A stretch of 23,985 nucleotides of DNA from a virus. The position numbers and the translations under genes were made by a program. Numbering within the stretch: position 1 is the first letter of the stretch; every line of letters starts with the position of its first letter. Below, piece after piece: positions 1 to 7,799 of this stretch. Below the pieces are notes generated by a model. The model saw only the letters and a list, made by a program, of their open reading frames with translations. It was not told the DNA's origin and ran no database searches. The stretch is from the IMG/VR virus record IMGVR_UViG_3300023179_006039, positions 1-23,985 of that record; one strand, 5' to 3'.

Positions 1-1
1 A

Positions 2-847
2 ATTGAGGCAGCAGTTTCTGCTCAAAAAGCAGGTGTACTACCAGTGTTTATTATTACTGAGATGAAGTGGAATTGGGAACACGCAACACAAATGGGTTTA
101 CAAGTAAACACTCAAGTAAACGAAGAAACAGGTGAGGTTGGAAACTACAGTGGATTTTTCCTTTATGTAGATAGGGAAACTCTAAACACAATCGAAGACG
201 TGGCCGCATTTATTTTGGATTTAGTAGATGAACAGAAAAAAGGTAACTTACCGTACGATTTATTGTTCCTTTGGGACTCAATCGGTTCAGTACCTTGTGA
301 CCTTTCAGTTCGTTCAAACAAAAACAATAACGAATGGAATGCTGGTGCAATGAGTACACAATTTGGTAACAACGTAAACCAAAAAATTACATTATCACGT
401 AAAGAATCCTCACGTTACACTAACACATTAGTATGTGTAAATAAGGTTTGGACAGCAAAAGCTGAAGTACCTATGGGTCAACCTAAGTTGATGAATAAAG
501 GTGGGTTTGCTATGTGGTTTGATGCTACGTTTGTAATTACTTTTGGTAATGTTTCAAATGCTGGTACTAGTAAAATCAAAGCTATTAAAGATGGTAAACA
601 AGTTGAATTCGCTAAGCGTACTAACATTCAAATTGATAAAAACCACATTAATGGTATTACAACTCGAGGTAAAATTATTATGACCCCACACGGTTTTATT
701 AATGATACTGATAAAGAAATCAAGACCTATAAAGATGATCATGCTGCCGAATGGAGTAAGATTTTAGGTGGTATGGATTTTGATATCTACGAGGAAGAAG
801 ATGTATTGGAAAGCTCAATGAATATTTTTGAACAAGAACCTGATTAA
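2..847 (+). CDS. uvsX: UvsX/RecA-like recombinase, 5' end cut off by the window
   Basis: This is the C-terminal part of a RecA/UvsX-type strand-exchange ATPase, which coats single-stranded DNA and drives recombination-dependent replication and repair. The reading frame is open from base 2, so the true start and the Walker A P-loop lie upstream. The visible 281 residues contain a Walker B-like strand (LLFLWDSIGS), then a stretch with NNNEWNAGAM and FGNNVNQKI in the place of the RecA DNA-binding loops. The tail is acidic (EEEDVLES...EQEPD), as in RecA-family C-termini. A 5' nuclease and a replicative helicase follow directly, as expected in a T4-like replication cluster. The RecA-family call is firm. 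Choosing UvsX over a bacterial-type RecA rests on context. The GTG at 44 is an internal valine codon, not a start. Confidence 0.85.
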   Translation: MEAAVSAQKAGVLPVFIITEMKWNWEHATQMGLQVNTQVNEETGEVGNYSGFFLYVDRETLNTIEDVAAFILDLVDEQKKGNLPYDLLFLWDSIGSVPCDLSVRSNKNNNEWNAGAMSTQFGNNVNQKITLSRKESSRYTNTLVCVNKVWTAKAEVPMGQPKLMNKGGFAMWFDATFVITFGNVSNAGTSKIKAIKDGKQVEFAKRTNIQIDKNHINGITTRGKIIMTPHGFINDTDKEIKTYKDDHAAEWSKILGGMDFDIYEEEDVLESSMNIFEQEPD

Positions 848-877
848 TTAGGTTTAGTCAAAGAGATTTATTATATT
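848..877 (+). promoter_or_regulatory. Promoter-like site (TTAG-N20-TATATT) before the 5' nuclease gene
   Basis: TTAG at 848-851 is followed by exactly 20 bases and TATATT at 872-877, the same geometry as six other sites in this window. It resembles the Bacteroidetes -33/-7 promoter. The -33 box has one mismatch to TTTG. Only 8 bases separate the -7 box from the ATG at 886, so a transcript starting here would be leaderless or nearly so. Confidence 0.6.
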
Positions 878-885
878 CCAATCGT

Positions 886-1923
886 ATGAACAAGAACGAA
901 CTATTAAACCTCCTAAACCAAATGGATAAGCAAGAAGAAGGTTTTGCTAATCCTCATGATCGAGTATTGTTGATTGATGGGCTAAATTTGTTTTTCAGGA
1001 ACTTTGCAATGATGAACTTTGTAAATGAACAAGGTGTTCACATTGGTGGTTTAGGGGGTTTTATTCGTTCTTTAAATTCATTAATTAATCAAATTAAACC
1101 AACCTCTGTTTACGTAGTATTTGATGGAACAGGTTCATCAGTAAACAGAAAAAATTTATTACCCGAATACAAATCAGGCCGTAACTTGGTTCGTATTACA
1201 AACTGGGATTCCTTTGATTCATTGGAGGATGAACATGATTCCAAAATCGATCAAATTGTAAGGTTAATCCATTACCTAAAATGTCTACCAGTTAAAACAT
1301 TAAGTTTAGATAAGGTGGAGGCCGATGATATAATCGCATATTTAAGTAATATATTGCCTAATAAACACAATTCTCAGGTTTTCATAGTATCCAACGATAA
1401 GGATTTTGTTCAATTAGTAGACGAGAAAGTTATACTTTTCCGTCCTGGGGATAAAGAATACTACACTAAAAAATTAGTAAAAGAAAAATTTGGTGTATTA
1501 GCTGAGAATTTTATTTTATACAAAACATTATTAGGTGACCAATCAGATAAAGTAGCTGGTGTAAAAGGATTAGGTGAAAAAGGGTTACTTAAAAAGTTTC
1601 CTGAGTTGGCAGAACGTGTACTAACATTTCAAGACATTATTGAAATAAGTGCTCAAAAACATAAAGAACACGTTGTGTACTCAAGAGTAGTATTTGATAT
1701 GGAACGCTTAGAAAATAATTTCCGTATTATGGATTTAGGTAATCCGTTAATGGATGATCTTGAAAAAGAATACATTGAAGATATTACAGAAGAATCTACT
1801 CCAGCTTTGAATACACAAGCTTTTTTATTACTTTACAATGAGGATGGAATAGGTCACATGATTAAAAATCCAGAATTTACAATTAACGACACATACAAAG
1901 TATTAAACAGTTTTACAAAATAA
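886..1923 (+). CDS. 5'-3' exonuclease, FEN / T4 RNase H family
   Basis: A structure-specific 5' nuclease of the FEN/PIN superfamily, expected to remove RNA primers and flaps during lagging-strand synthesis. The metal-binding acidic motifs are visible: VLLIDGLNLF with D31 near the N-terminus, VEADDII with E145, D147 and D148, and SNDKDF with D171 and D173. A helix-hairpin-helix (H3TH) region follows with GDQSD (D218, D221) and GVKGLGEKG. At 345 residues it is close to the size of T4 RNase H (305) and of Pol I 5'-nuclease domains. It lies between the recombinase and the helicase and appears to have its own promoter 8 bases upstream. No polymerase domain is fused. Confidence 0.9.
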   Translation: MNKNELLNLLNQMDKQEEGFANPHDRVLLIDGLNLFFRNFAMMNFVNEQGVHIGGLGGFIRSLNSLINQIKPTSVYVVFDGTGSSVNRKNLLPEYKSGRNLVRITNWDSFDSLEDEHDSKIDQIVRLIHYLKCLPVKTLSLDKVEADDIIAYLSNILPNKHNSQVFIVSNDKDFVQLVDEKVILFRPGDKEYYTKKLVKEKFGVLAENFILYKTLLGDQSDKVAGVKGLGEKGLLKKFPELAERVLTFQDIIEISAQKHKEHVVYSRVVFDMERLENNFRIMDLGNPLMDDLEKEYIEDITEESTPALNTQAFLLLYNEDGIGHMIKNPEFTINDTYKVLNSFTK

Positions 1924-1927
1924 AGTT

Positions 1928-3292
1928 ATGACACTCAATAATTTAAATGCCTACGGCGTCGGTTTCCAGATTAAAGTATTATCCTCTTTGTTAACACACA
2001 AGGAATTTCTCCTGAACATTCAGGATGTGTTAAGTGAAGAATACTTTGATAACCAAGCACATCGTTGGGTTATTAAAGAAATTCTAAAGTATTACCAAAA
2101 ATACCATACTTGTCCTACAATGGATGTTCTTAAAGTAGAACTTAAAAAGATTGACAATGAGGTATTACAAGTATCAATTAAAGAACAATTACGTGAGGCC
2201 TATAAATCATCAGACGAGGATCTTAAATACGTAGAGGAAGAATTTTCTAACTTCTGTAAAAACCAACAGCTTAAAAAAGCGTTATTAACAAGCGTAGATT
2301 TTTTAAACGCTGGAGACTATGATTCAATCAGGACAATTGTTGATAACGCGTTAAAAGCGGGTCAAGACAAAAACCTTGGACACGAGTACAACAAAGACAC
2401 TGAATCACGTTATAGAGAAAACCACAGAGTAGTAGTTCCTACACCTTGGGAACCATTTAATGAATTATTACAAGGTGGATTAGGTGATGGTGACTTTGGA
2501 TTGATCTTTGGTAGTCCTGGTGGTGGTAAGTCTTGGTCATTAGTTGCCTTAGGTGGTTATGCTGTTAAGTTAGGTTATAATGTTTTACACTATACACTTG
2601 AGTTAGGAGCTGATTATGTAGGTAGACGTTATGATGCCTTCTTTACAGATATTCCAGTAGGTGATATTACTAAACATAAAAATAAAGTTGAAGAAATTAT
2701 TCCTCAATTAGAAGGTCAACTTATTATTAAAGAGTTTCCTACAGGAAAAGCAACGATTTCTACAATAGAATCGCACATTAAAAAATGTATTGACTTAGAA
2801 TTCAAACCAGATTTAATTTTAATTGACTATGTTGATCTTCTTCGTTCAAAAAGAAAGAATGGTGAGCGTAAGGACGAGATAGATGATATTTATATTAGTA
2901 CTAAGGGTCTTGCTAGAGAATTAAAACTACCTATTTGGTCAGTATCTCAAGTAAATCGAGCTGGTGCAAAAGATGATATTATTGAAGGTGATAAAGCCGC
3001 CGGTTCCTATGATAAAATGATGGTTACCGATGTTGCTATATCCTTATCAAGGAAACGTCAAGATAAAGTAAATGGGACAGGAAGATTTCACATTATGAAA
3101 AACAGATACGGAATGGACGGTATGACCTATTCTGTCAAAATAGATACATCAACAGGACACTTTGATGTATCATCCCATATTGAAGAAGATGATGACCAAG
3201 TAGTATCACAGCAACAAAGTACCAGATTTGGAAATATCGATTCTGTAGACAAAGCCCTTATTAAACAAAAATTTTTCGAACTATCTAACTAA
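1928..3292 (+). CDS. Replicative DNA helicase, DnaB / T4 gp41 family
   Basis: Hexameric 5'-3' fork helicase of the RecA-like SF4 family. An N-terminal helical region (about residues 1-150) precedes the ATPase core. Walker A is GSPGGGKS (G195 to S202). Walker B is LILIDYVDLL with D300. A sensor-like WSVSQVNRAG motif comes next, and an RKRQDKVNGTGRFHIMKNR segment may hold the basic finger. The acidic tail EEDDDQVVSQQQS is probably disordered. The gene starts 4 bases after the 5' nuclease stop and is co-transcribed with it. No separate helicase loader or primase is recognisable in the window, so the primase must lie elsewhere or be supplied by the host. Confidence 0.9.
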   Translation: MTLNNLNAYGVGFQIKVLSSLLTHKEFLLNIQDVLSEEYFDNQAHRWVIKEILKYYQKYHTCPTMDVLKVELKKIDNEVLQVSIKEQLREAYKSSDEDLKYVEEEFSNFCKNQQLKKALLTSVDFLNAGDYDSIRTIVDNALKAGQDKNLGHEYNKDTESRYRENHRVVVPTPWEPFNELLQGGLGDGDFGLIFGSPGGGKSWSLVALGGYAVKLGYNVLHYTLELGADYVGRRYDAFFTDIPVGDITKHKNKVEEIIPQLEGQLIIKEFPTGKATISTIESHIKKCIDLEFKPDLILIDYVDLLRSKRKNGERKDEIDDIYISTKGLARELKLPIWSVSQVNRAGAKDDIIEGDKAAGSYDKMMVTDVAISLSRKRQDKVNGTGRFHIMKNRYGMDGMTYSVKIDTSTGHFDVSSHIEEDDDQVVSQQQSTRFGNIDSVDKALIKQKFFELSN

Positions 3293-3307
3293 ATTATTAA
3301 AACACAA

Positions 3308-5164
3308 ATGTTAACCACAGAATCACAAATTTTGTCTGAAATTACTACCCACCTCAAATACGCGAAATTCGTACCTGACAAAAACAGGAGAGAAACATGG
3401 GACGAGCTAGTAACTCGAAACAAGGAAATGCACTTAAAAAAGTTTCCTCAATTGGCTGAAGAAATTGAAGCCGCTTACCAGTATGTTTATGACAAAAAAA
3501 TATTACCATCAATGCGTTCAATGCAGTTTGCCGGTAAGCCTATTGAAATAAATAATGCTCGTATTTTTAACTGTTCTTACTTACCAATTGATGACTTTAG
3601 AGCATTTTCAGAAATTATGTTCTTATTGTTATCAGGTTGTGGAGTAGGATATTCTGTTCAATCACATCACGTTGAACAACTACCCGAAATTAGAAAACCT
3701 TTAAAATCAAAGCGTTATTTAGTAGGTGATTCTATTGAAGGATGGGCTGATGCCGTTCGTATGTTGACCAAAGCATATTTTGGACAAACATCAACTTGTC
3801 CTATATTTGACTTTAGAGACATTAGAGCTAAAGGTGCCTCTTTAATTACTGTTGGTGGTAAAGCACCTGGTCCTGAACCATTAAAAATTGCTTTAATTCA
3901 TATGCAAGCTATTTTGGACCGTAAACAAGATGGTGAAAAATTAACAACAGTTGAGTGTCATGATATTATTTGTCACTTAGCGGATGCAGTATTATCAGGT
4001 GGTATCCGTAGAGCAGCTCTTATTGCTTTATTTAATTTACATGATGAGGATATGTTGACTTGTAAGTTTGGTAATTGGTGGGAAAATAATCCACAACGTG
4101 GCCGTGCTAACAATTCAGCAGTATTGCTTCGTAATTTAATTGATAAAGAAACATTTATGGGATTGTGGGCTAAAATTGAGGCATCTAATAGTGGTGAACC
4201 TGGATTTTTATTTACAAACGATAAAGATGCTGGTACTAACCCATGTGCTGAAATTAACTTAAAAGCTAATCAATTCTGTAACTTATGTGAAATCAATGCT
4301 TCAGACATTGAAACACAAGAAGAATACAATGCAAGAGCTAAAGCAGCAGCATTTATTGGTACATTACAAGCCTCTTATACTGATTTCCATTACTTAAGAG
4401 ATGTTTGGAAAAAAACAACAGAAAAAGAAGCATTGTTAGGTATTGGAATGACAGGTATTGCCTCAGGTGCTGTATTTAAATTAAATATGAAAGAGGCAGC
4501 TAAAGTAGCTGTTGAAGAAAACGAACGTGTAGCCAAAGTATTAGGTATTAATAAAGCAGCTCGTGTAACTACAGTTAAACCTTCAGGTACTACATCTTTA
4601 GTATTAGGTACTAGCTCAGGTATTCATGCTTGGCACGATGATTTTTACTTACGTAGAATCCGTTTAGGTAAAAATGAGGCCTTATATTCTTATCTAAGCA
4701 TGTACCATCCAGAAATGTTGGAAGATGATTTCTTTAAACCAACATTACAATCAATTGTTTCTGTTCCTCAACGTGCTCCAGAAGGTTCTATTACTCGTAG
4801 TGAATCAGCTATGGATATGTTAGAGCGTATTAAAACAATTAACAAAAACTGGATTAAACCAGGACATAGAAAAGGTGCTAACATGCACAACGTATCAGCT
4901 ACAGTAACTATCAAACAAGATGAATGGCCTGCAGTTGGAGAGTGGTTGTATGAAAACAAAGAATACTTTACAGCATTATCATTCTTACCGGAAGACTTAG
5001 GTACTTATAAGCAAGCTCCTTTCGAGACAATTACTGAAGAACAGTTTAACGAGGCAGTAAAATCATTAAACCAAGTAGATTTATCAAAAGTAATTGAAAT
5101 GACTGATAATACAGCTCTAATGGACCAGCAAGCCTGTGCAGGTGGAGCTTGCGAAATAGTATAA
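3308..5164 (+). CDS. nrdJ: Class II (adenosylcobalamin-dependent) ribonucleotide reductase, monomeric type
   Basis: Reduces ribonucleotides to deoxyribonucleotides for phage DNA synthesis. The layout fits the monomeric class II enzyme of the Lactobacillus leichmannii RTPR type. RIFNCSYLP carries one redox cysteine (C89). LLLSGCGVGYSVQ follows. NPCAEIN carries the presumed thiyl-radical cysteine (C313), just before a second active-site cysteine in FCNLCEI. The C-terminus ends CAGGACEIV, with the C610/C615 pair in the C-x4-C spacing used to re-reduce the active site. At 618 residues it is shorter than the roughly 740 of RTPR. No small subunit or class I/III partner is present, so cobalamin must come from the host. 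Two thioredoxin-like proteins downstream (11405, 14066) are candidate reductants (inference). Confidence 0.88.
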   Translation: MLTTESQILSEITTHLKYAKFVPDKNRRETWDELVTRNKEMHLKKFPQLAEEIEAAYQYVYDKKILPSMRSMQFAGKPIEINNARIFNCSYLPIDDFRAFSEIMFLLLSGCGVGYSVQSHHVEQLPEIRKPLKSKRYLVGDSIEGWADAVRMLTKAYFGQTSTCPIFDFRDIRAKGASLITVGGKAPGPEPLKIALIHMQAILDRKQDGEKLTTVECHDIICHLADAVLSGGIRRAALIALFNLHDEDMLTCKFGNWWENNPQRGRANNSAVLLRNLIDKETFMGLWAKIEASNSGEPGFLFTNDKDAGTNPCAEINLKANQFCNLCEINASDIETQEEYNARAKAAAFIGTLQASYTDFHYLRDVWKKTTEKEALLGIGMTGIASGAVFKLNMKEAAKVAVEENERVAKVLGINKAARVTTVKPSGTTSLVLGTSSGIHAWHDDFYLRRIRLGKNEALYSYLSMYHPEMLEDDFFKPTLQSIVSVPQRAPEGSITRSESAMDMLERIKTINKNWIKPGHRKGANMHNVSATVTIKQDEWPAVGEWLYENKEYFTALSFLPEDLGTYKQAPFETITEEQFNEAVKSLNQVDLSKVIEMTDNTALMDQQACAGGACEIV

Positions 5165-5172
5165 ATATTTAT
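5160..5172 (+). promoter_or_regulatory. Degenerate relative of the 13-base TAATATTTATAAT motif before the membrane-protein gene
   Basis: TATAAATATTTAT spans the stop codon of the reductase gene, six bases before the ATG at 5178. It contains AATATTTAT in common with the exact 13-mers at 7765, 13479, 19096 and 23793, and also a T4-late-like TATAAATA on the + strand. No TTTG box sits at the spacing used by the other promoter class. Promoter function is inferred only from resemblance and position. Confidence 0.35.
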
Positions 5173-5177
5173 TAGAT

Positions 5178-6404
5178 ATGTGGAATAGTATAAAAGAAAG
5201 GATATTTCCTTTAATAATAGCGCTTTCTGCACTATCTGTAAGTGCTTCAGCTGCCGTTTATAGTGTTACTGGTCTCAGCATGTTATTTGCTGGGGCTAGT
5301 ACCGCTGTAATTATTATGGCGGCTTCTTTAGAAATAGCAAAACTAGTAATTGCCTCTTTATTGTACCAATACTGGGATAAACTAAATAAAATTTTAAGAG
5401 TATATTTAACTATAGCAGCCGCAGTTTTAATTTTAATAACATCAGCAGGTATTTATGGTTATTTATCTTCTGCATACCAAAAAACAGCCGACCAAACTAA
5501 TATTGTTGATTCTAAAGTAGCATCTTTAGAAACTAAAAAGAAACTCTATGAAAATACTAGGACAGGTATTCTACAAGAAAAACAATCCTTATCAGAATTA
5601 AAAGGTACTTTATCTAAAGGTTCTACTACCCAATTTACAGATCGTAAAGGTAATCTAGTAGTAAGATCTAATAATGCCTCTATTAAACAAATAGAAAACG
5701 CCTCTAAATCAGATGATAAATTATCTTCTAAGTTAGATGTAGTAAATGATTCTATATTTGCTTTAGAAACTAAAATATTAGAAGTTAAAACTAATGCCAC
5801 AGCAACTAGTGAGTTAGGTCCTTTAAAATATTTAAGTGCTCTTACAGGTGTTGCTATGGACCGTATTATTAACTGGTATATATTAGTTATTATATTTGTA
5901 TTTGATCCATTAGCTATTGCTCTTGTTATAGCCGCTAACTTTGCTTTTGCTCAATTGCGTAAAACGCCTATAGACGAATTAACTGAGGAAGATAGAGAAT
6001 GGTTAGAAGCTGATTTAGATAGATGGGAAGATGATGAAGACAAACAATACGAGATCTATAAGGAACAAGATAAAAAATATTATCAAAAAAATAATTTAGA
6101 TTTAGATGGTGATGGTATTGTAGAGGCAGAAGAATTACAACAAGTGTTTGATAATGCTGATACTAATAATGATGGTATAATAGATGAAGAAGAAGCAAAA
6201 GCAGCAAATTTAGACTATGAAAATGCCTTAAAATTAAATCAATTTAATGAATCATTAGAACGATTAAAAACTGTAACTAATAGTTTTACAGGTGCCGAAC
6301 ATGGTAAAAAAATGGAAGCCTTAGAAGAAGTTAATAAATTAAAAGATTTACTAGCAAAACAATTCCAACCTAAAAACGACGACAATACAATAACTTATTT
6401 TTAA
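5178..6404 (+). CDS. Membrane protein with coiled coil and two EF-hand-like calcium loops
   Basis: I do not recognise the family. Hydrophobic segments lie at about residues 9-30, 33-64, 72-97 and 232-256. Between the third and fourth is a long polar region (about 100-225) rich in K, E, S and L that looks coiled-coil. The tail after the last membrane segment is very acidic. It holds two textbook 12-residue EF-hand loops: DLDGDGIVEAEE (308-319) and DTNNDGIIDEEE (328-339), with D/N/E at the ligand positions. The loop starts are only 20 residues apart, shorter than a classical EF-hand pair but seen in bacterial EF-hand proteins. Odd neighbours: it sits between the nucleotide reductase and small early-type genes. 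A role in envelope sensing, superinfection exclusion or lysis timing is possible, but nothing in the sequence decides it. Confidence 0.75.
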   Translation: MWNSIKERIFPLIIALSALSVSASAAVYSVTGLSMLFAGASTAVIIMAASLEIAKLVIASLLYQYWDKLNKILRVYLTIAAAVLILITSAGIYGYLSSAYQKTADQTNIVDSKVASLETKKKLYENTRTGILQEKQSLSELKGTLSKGSTTQFTDRKGNLVVRSNNASIKQIENASKSDDKLSSKLDVVNDSIFALETKILEVKTNATATSELGPLKYLSALTGVAMDRIINWYILVIIFVFDPLAIALVIAANFAFAQLRKTPIDELTEEDREWLEADLDRWEDDEDKQYEIYKEQDKKYYQKNNLDLDGDGIVEAEELQQVFDNADTNNDGIIDEEEAKAANLDYENALKLNQFNESLERLKTVTNSFTGAEHGKKMEALEEVNKLKDLLAKQFQPKNDDNTITYF

Positions 6405-6409
6405 AGAGA

Positions 6410-6439
6410 TTTGGCTCCCCGAAGGATTGTTCGTATATT
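6410..6439 (+). promoter_or_regulatory. Promoter-like site (TTTG-N20-TATATT)
   Basis: TTTG at 6410-6413, 20-base spacer, TATATT at 6434-6439. The stretch GTTCGTATATT (6429-6439) is shared with the sites before 7257 (except the first base position context) and 20111, so this subgroup has an extended -7 region. The gap to the ATG at 6461 is 21 bases, with an A-rich leader ending in GGTTATG. Confidence 0.65.
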
Positions 6440-6460
6440 GACGACATAGAAATAAAGGTT

Positions 6461-6691
6461 ATGAACATCGAAGAAATTTACCAAGCAGAACAAGAGTTAG
6501 AACGTTACAACTCCATTATGTCGTTTAAAGAAATCCTTACTCAAGAGGATTATGATTTTTGTAAAGAATGGGATGCAGAAGAAGCATTTCAATGTTTGAA
6601 TGATCTTGGTAATGGTCGTTATTTGAATATCAATGTGTATTCTGAGGCAGATAAAGAAGATTATGATTTAAGAAGGGAGCAAGGTATATGA
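6461..6691 (+). CDS. Small acidic protein, function unknown
   Basis: A 76-residue acidic protein rich in E, D and Y, with no motif I recognise and no membrane segment. It opens a two-gene unit behind a TTTG-N20-TATATT promoter. Its stop overlaps the next start as ATGA, which supports both as real and translationally coupled. The sequence context before the ATG (AATAAAGGTT) is A-rich without a Shine-Dalgarno, as for its neighbours. Small acidic proteins directly behind strong promoters are often host-takeover factors in T4-like phages. That role is only an inference here. Confidence 0.65.
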   Translation: MNIEEIYQAEQELERYNSIMSFKEILTQEDYDFCKEWDAEEAFQCLNDLGNGRYLNINVYSEADKEDYDLRREQGI

Positions 6692-7200
6692 GCATGATTG
6701 AAGATTGTCTAAAGTGGAAAGCCACTTATGACCCAACCCCCCCAAAGCCAAACAAAACTTACAACAAGTTTTTTTGGTGGAGGCGTTATCAAGAACACAA
6801 AACATTGTCTAAGATGGCCTCTATTTGGGATAAGGTCAAAAACGGTGATTATGATGTTACTCCGTATTACAAACAACGAGAGTATGAATTTTGGTTTGAA
6901 GAACAGGAAATTTCCAAATATAAAGCCAATTATACCGGTTCTCATGAAAATATCAACTGGCAAGAACGTCAAATATCAAAATTGTATTGGCAACGTCGCA
7001 AACGTTTGTTAAATGATGCTGAACGTGATGAACTTAACCGTTGGACCACATTTGTCAAAGATGTTAAAACGTGTTTTGGTGGTACTGAGGAACAAATTAA
7101 AGATATGTTTGAATCGTTTGAAGGAACCATACCTGAGTTTTTAGAGGCATATAGAGCTACAAGAAATCTTCCAAAACTTCAGCCTGTTCCTAAATTTTAA
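6688..7200 (+). CDS. Hypothetical protein, Trp/Tyr-rich and basic in its first half
   Basis: A 170-residue protein that I do not recognise. The first two thirds are rich in aromatic and basic residues (FFWWRRYQEH, NWQERQISKLYWQRRKR), which suggests nucleic-acid or protein binding. The C-terminal third is more acidic and ends in a proline-rich stretch (LPKLQPVPKF). No signal peptide or membrane segment is visible. It is coupled to the upstream gene through an ATGA overlap and ends just before the next promoter, so these two genes form a short unit of their own. Confidence 0.65.
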   Translation: MSMIEDCLKWKATYDPTPPKPNKTYNKFFWWRRYQEHKTLSKMASIWDKVKNGDYDVTPYYKQREYEFWFEEQEISKYKANYTGSHENINWQERQISKLYWQRRKRLLNDAERDELNRWTTFVKDVKTCFGGTEEQIKDMFESFEGTIPEFLEAYRATRNLPKLQPVPKF

Positions 7201-7201
7201 C

Positions 7202-7230
7202 TTGGGGGGTTAAAATAGGGTTCGTATATT
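7202..7230 (+). promoter_or_regulatory. Promoter-like site (TTG-N20-TATATT)
   Basis: TTG at 7202-7204 (CTTG from 7201), exactly 20 bases, then TATATT at 7225-7230 inside GTTCGTATATT. The run TATATTTATG that follows is a good fit to a Bacteroidetes -7 element. The leader to the ATG at 7257 is 26 bases and A-rich (AATAAACATAAAAAC). The -33 box lies immediately after the stop codon of the preceding gene. Confidence 0.65.
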
Positions 7231-7256
7231 TATGACATATTAATAAACATAAAAAC

Positions 7257-7496
7257 ATGGATAACTTTGATTTAAAAAAGTACTTAGTAGAAAACAAGGT
7301 AACTACTAATTTTAAAATGACAGAAGAAACATCAAATAATTTAGCTATCGAAAAAGCTAAAAAATTGGTAGAAACATTCGGTAAAGAACTTGCTGTAAAA
7401 GTAGTAGAAGAAATTCAGAATACAAAAGCAGTATATGCAAGTGATACTGAGTATGACTATTGGGAAGAAGTTAAACAAGCAATAGAAAAATTATGA
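7257..7496 (+). CDS. Small hypothetical protein
   Basis: A 79-residue protein of unknown function, mostly predicted helical by eye, with alternating K/E and hydrophobic residues (AIEKAKKLVETFGKELAVKVVEEI). It begins MDNFDLKKYLVENK, a style of N-terminus I associate with short proteins in Bacteroidetes phages, but I cannot assign a family. It is the first gene behind its own promoter and overlaps the next gene by ATGA. No cysteine, signal peptide or membrane segment is present. Confidence 0.6.
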   Translation: MDNFDLKKYLVENKVTTNFKMTEETSNNLAIEKAKKLVETFGKELAVKVVEEIQNTKAVYASDTEYDYWEEVKQAIEKL

Positions 7497-7723
7497 CAAA
7501 TAGTAAACAACAAATGGCAGTGGATTTTTTAGTTGAAAAAATGCTAACCCAAGATTGGTACACTTATAAATCTTTAGAGTATATCAACCAATCTAAAGAA
7601 ATAGAGAAAGAAAAAATGATAGATTTTGCTTGCCTATGTATGTTTGGAGATAAAAATGTTGGTATTAATTTAAGAAATGACTTTGTTAGAAAATACAACG
7701 AAATCTACGGAGGAGGTGAATAA
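7493..7723 (+). CDS. Small hypothetical protein
   Basis: A 76-residue protein with no recognised domain. It has a mixed-charge helical middle (YINQSKEIEKEKMIDFACLCMFG) with two cysteines two residues apart, and an aromatic C-terminus (YNEIYGGGE). The start overlaps the upstream stop as ATGA, supporting translational coupling. It is the last gene before the hairpin at 7738, so it ends a two-gene unit that began at the promoter near 7202. Confidence 0.55.
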   Translation: MTNSKQQMAVDFLVEKMLTQDWYTYKSLEYINQSKEIEKEKMIDFACLCMFGDKNVGINLRNDFVRKYNEIYGGGE

Positions 7724-7737
7724 TAAAAAATTTAAAA

Positions 7738-7756
7738 GAGCCCTGTAAAAGGGCTC
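7738..7756 (+). terminator. Probable intrinsic terminator hairpin
   Basis: GAGCCC (7738-7743), a 7-base loop, and GGGCTC (7751-7756) form a perfect 6-bp G+C-rich stem, which stands out in this AT-rich sequence. On the + strand the following bases (AAATTCTG) are not a clear U-tract. On the - strand the stem is followed by TTTTAAATTTTTT. It closes the unit ending at 7723 by position. Efficiency on the + strand is uncertain. Confidence 0.5.
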
Positions 7757-7761
7757 AAATT

Positions 7762-7799
7762 CTGTAATATTTATAATCGACCAAAATTATAAATTACAG
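7762..7799 (+). repeat. Inverted repeat enclosing a TAATATTTATAAT motif, just before the homing endonuclease
   Basis: Left arm 7762-7777 (CTGTAATATTTATAAT), 8-base loop, right arm 7786-7799 (ATTATAAATTACAG). The arms pair throughout except for a two-base bulge. The left arm holds an exact copy of the 13-mer TAATATTTATAAT (7765-7777). The last base of the right arm is the first base of the GTG start codon of the GIY-YIG gene. Readthrough mRNA would fold the start region into the stem. A transcript started inside the element would not. Confidence 0.6.

Noticed and set aside
44-46. GTG at 44 as start of the recombinase gene
   Set aside because: The frame is open to base 2 with sensible residues (IEAAVSAQKAGVLPV), so the codon is an internal valine and the gene begins upstream.
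5160-5167. TATAAATA as a genuine T4-type late promoter
   Set aside because: A single + strand copy in an AT-rich sequence overlapping a stop codon is weak. It is kept only as a degenerate relative of the 13-mer motif.
6709-7012. Open frames on both strands overlapping the 170-residue gene at 6688
   Set aside because: They have skewed composition (runs of G/P/F), no start context and no fit to the ATGA-coupled layout. They are shadows of the real frame.
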